Assembly: GCA_003452695.1 (NCBI GenBank)
Contig: DMNP01000318.1
Span: forward strand, 1-6,587
DNA: 6,587 bases
Direction of reading: 5' to 3'
Source: Eggerthellaceae bacterium
GTDB lineage: Bacteria; Actinomycetota; Coriobacteriia; Coriobacteriales; Eggerthellaceae
The position numbers were made by a program, and so were the translations under genes. Position 1 is the first letter of the stretch. Each line of letters starts with the position of its first letter. Under the pieces are notes generated by a model. It was not told the DNA's origin and did no database searches. It saw only the letters and a list, made by a program, of their open reading frames with translations. This document shows, piece after piece, positions 6,131 through 6,587 of the stretch.

Positions 6131-6234
6131 GAGTGTGTCAGGGGGACGTTTCTCTTGACACACGCACGTCTGAGGACAGGCCCTCTCTCGTTGCCCAGAG
6201 CGTGTGTCAAGAGAAACGTCCCCCTGACACACTC
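6131..6234. repeat. Perfect 35-bp inverted repeat (REPIN-like pair)
   Basis: The arm at 6131-6165 is the exact reverse complement of the arm at 6200-6234, with a 34-nt spacer. Each arm is itself an imperfect palindrome, opening with GTGTGTCA and closing with TGACACAC. This is the layout of REPINs: two REP units in inverted orientation, mobilised in trans by RAYT-type tyrosine transposases. No transposase is encoded in the window. The element sits between two convergent genes, a usual place for REPs. Transcribed, it would form a long hairpin and could end or protect the regulator mRNA. Family membership is inference; the inverted repeat is seen directly. Confidence 0.85.
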
Positions 6235-6239
6235 GCGTG

Positions 6240-6277
6240 GAAAATAGAAGGGCCGGCAGAGCGTTCTGCCGGCCCTT
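6240..6277 (-). terminator. Rho-independent terminator of the FNT channel gene
   Basis: AAGGGCCGGCAGA (6248-6260) pairs perfectly with TCTGCCGGCCCTT (6265-6277) around a GCGT loop: 13 bp, GC-rich. On the minus strand it is followed by CTATTTT, 35 nt after the channel gene's stop. On the plus strand only TTT follows, so it may also stop regulator transcripts, less well. Confidence 0.85.
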
Positions 6278-6311
6278 TGCATCGCTGTTCGGCAAATGCC
6301 TTTCGAGAAGA

Positions 6312-6587
6312 CTAGGCTTCCTTCTTCTTGTGGTAGGCAAGCCAGTACATCATGCCGACGAGCAGCGCACCGCCGACGATGTTGCCGAGCGTTGCCAGGC
6401 CGATGTTGTAGCAAGCGCCCCCGACCGTAAGGGTCTGGCTGAGCGCCTCGAGCTTGGCCGGGTCGATGTCGCCCACATAACCGTAGGTGTTGAAGGCGGC
6501 AATGCCCATGGGCAGGAAGAACATGTTTGCAACGCAGTGCTCGAAACCGCAGGCGACGAAGGCCATGACCGGGAAGATGGTCGTGAA
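6312..6587 (-). CDS. Formate/nitrite transporter (FNT) family channel, C-terminal part
   Basis: The last 91 residues of a pentameric membrane channel of the FocA/NirC/FdhC/HSC family, which pass small monovalent anions such as formate, nitrite or hydrosulfide. The gene starts outside the right edge. The family core GFEHCVANMFFLPMG (visible residues 14-28) contains the central pore His of FNT channels (His209 in E. coli FocA). A last membrane helix, NIGLATLGNIVGGALLVGMMYWLAYH (about 61-86), and a basic tail KKKEA follow. The loop YVGDIDPAKLEALSQTLTVGG lies between the helices. The substrate cannot be assigned from this fragment. It is convergent with the regulator gene, separated by the repeat region, and appears unrelated to the lipoprotein operon. 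Confidence 0.93.
   Translation of the reverse strand, partial: FTTIFPVMAFVACGFEHCVANMFFLPMGIAAFNTYGYVGDIDPAKLEALSQTLTVGGACYNIGLATLGNIVGGALLVGMMYWLAYHKKKEA

Noticed and set aside
6079..6234. Possible small CRISPR array
   Set aside because: There are only three units, one inverted and one truncated, with unequal spacing and no cas genes. The units are palindromic REP-like elements.
6079..6234. Ends of an insertion sequence
   Set aside because: Nothing coding lies between the inverted arms (34-nt spacer), and no transposase or target duplication is visible.

Overview
The window is high-GC DNA of a style typical of the Eggerthellaceae (Coriobacteriia, gut actinobacteria such as Eggerthella, Gordonibacter, Adlercreutzia or Slackia). 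The main clues are several lipoproteins with long Ser-Ala linkers after the lipobox cysteine and the gene content. The taxonomic call is inference from style; no rRNA or marker gene is present.

Layout. Positions 1-5020 hold a five-gene minus-strand cluster, read from right to left. In order of transcription: a small lipoprotein (5020-4436); a lipid-anchored CbiK-family tetrapyrrole chelatase (4401-3085); a second small lipoprotein distantly similar to the first (3004-2483); an ABC-transporter substrate-binding lipoprotein of the FepB/BtuF type (2372-1026); and a FecCD-type permease (1021 to beyond the left edge). The ATPase gene is presumably just outside the window. Two intergenic hairpins, after the chelatase gene and after the second small lipoprotein gene, may set relative expression within the operon.

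Positions 5021-5284 are a divergent AT-richer promoter region with a TATAAT on each strand. To the right, on the plus strand, lies a PucR/CdaR-type regulator (5285-6058) that is a natural candidate controller of the divergent operon. Positions 6059-6311 carry a family of short repeats, including a perfect 35-bp inverted repeat of REPIN type, followed by a strong hairpin terminator. A formate/nitrite-family channel (minus strand, C-terminal 91 residues only) enters from the right edge.

How it may work together. All four exported proteins look anchored outside the cytoplasmic membrane. The two small ones have a beta-rich domain whose motif order resembles haem-binding NEAT domains. The chelatase keeps the His/Glu/His set of CbiK, but is exported, which is unusual for an enzyme family normally used in cytoplasmic cobalamin synthesis. 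With the FepB/FecCD importer this suggests a surface relay that captures a tetrapyrrole (haem, corrinoid or another metal complex), perhaps exchanges or removes its metal, and passes it to the importer. The substrate and reaction direction are inference. The exported chelatase in this setting is the most interesting feature of the window.
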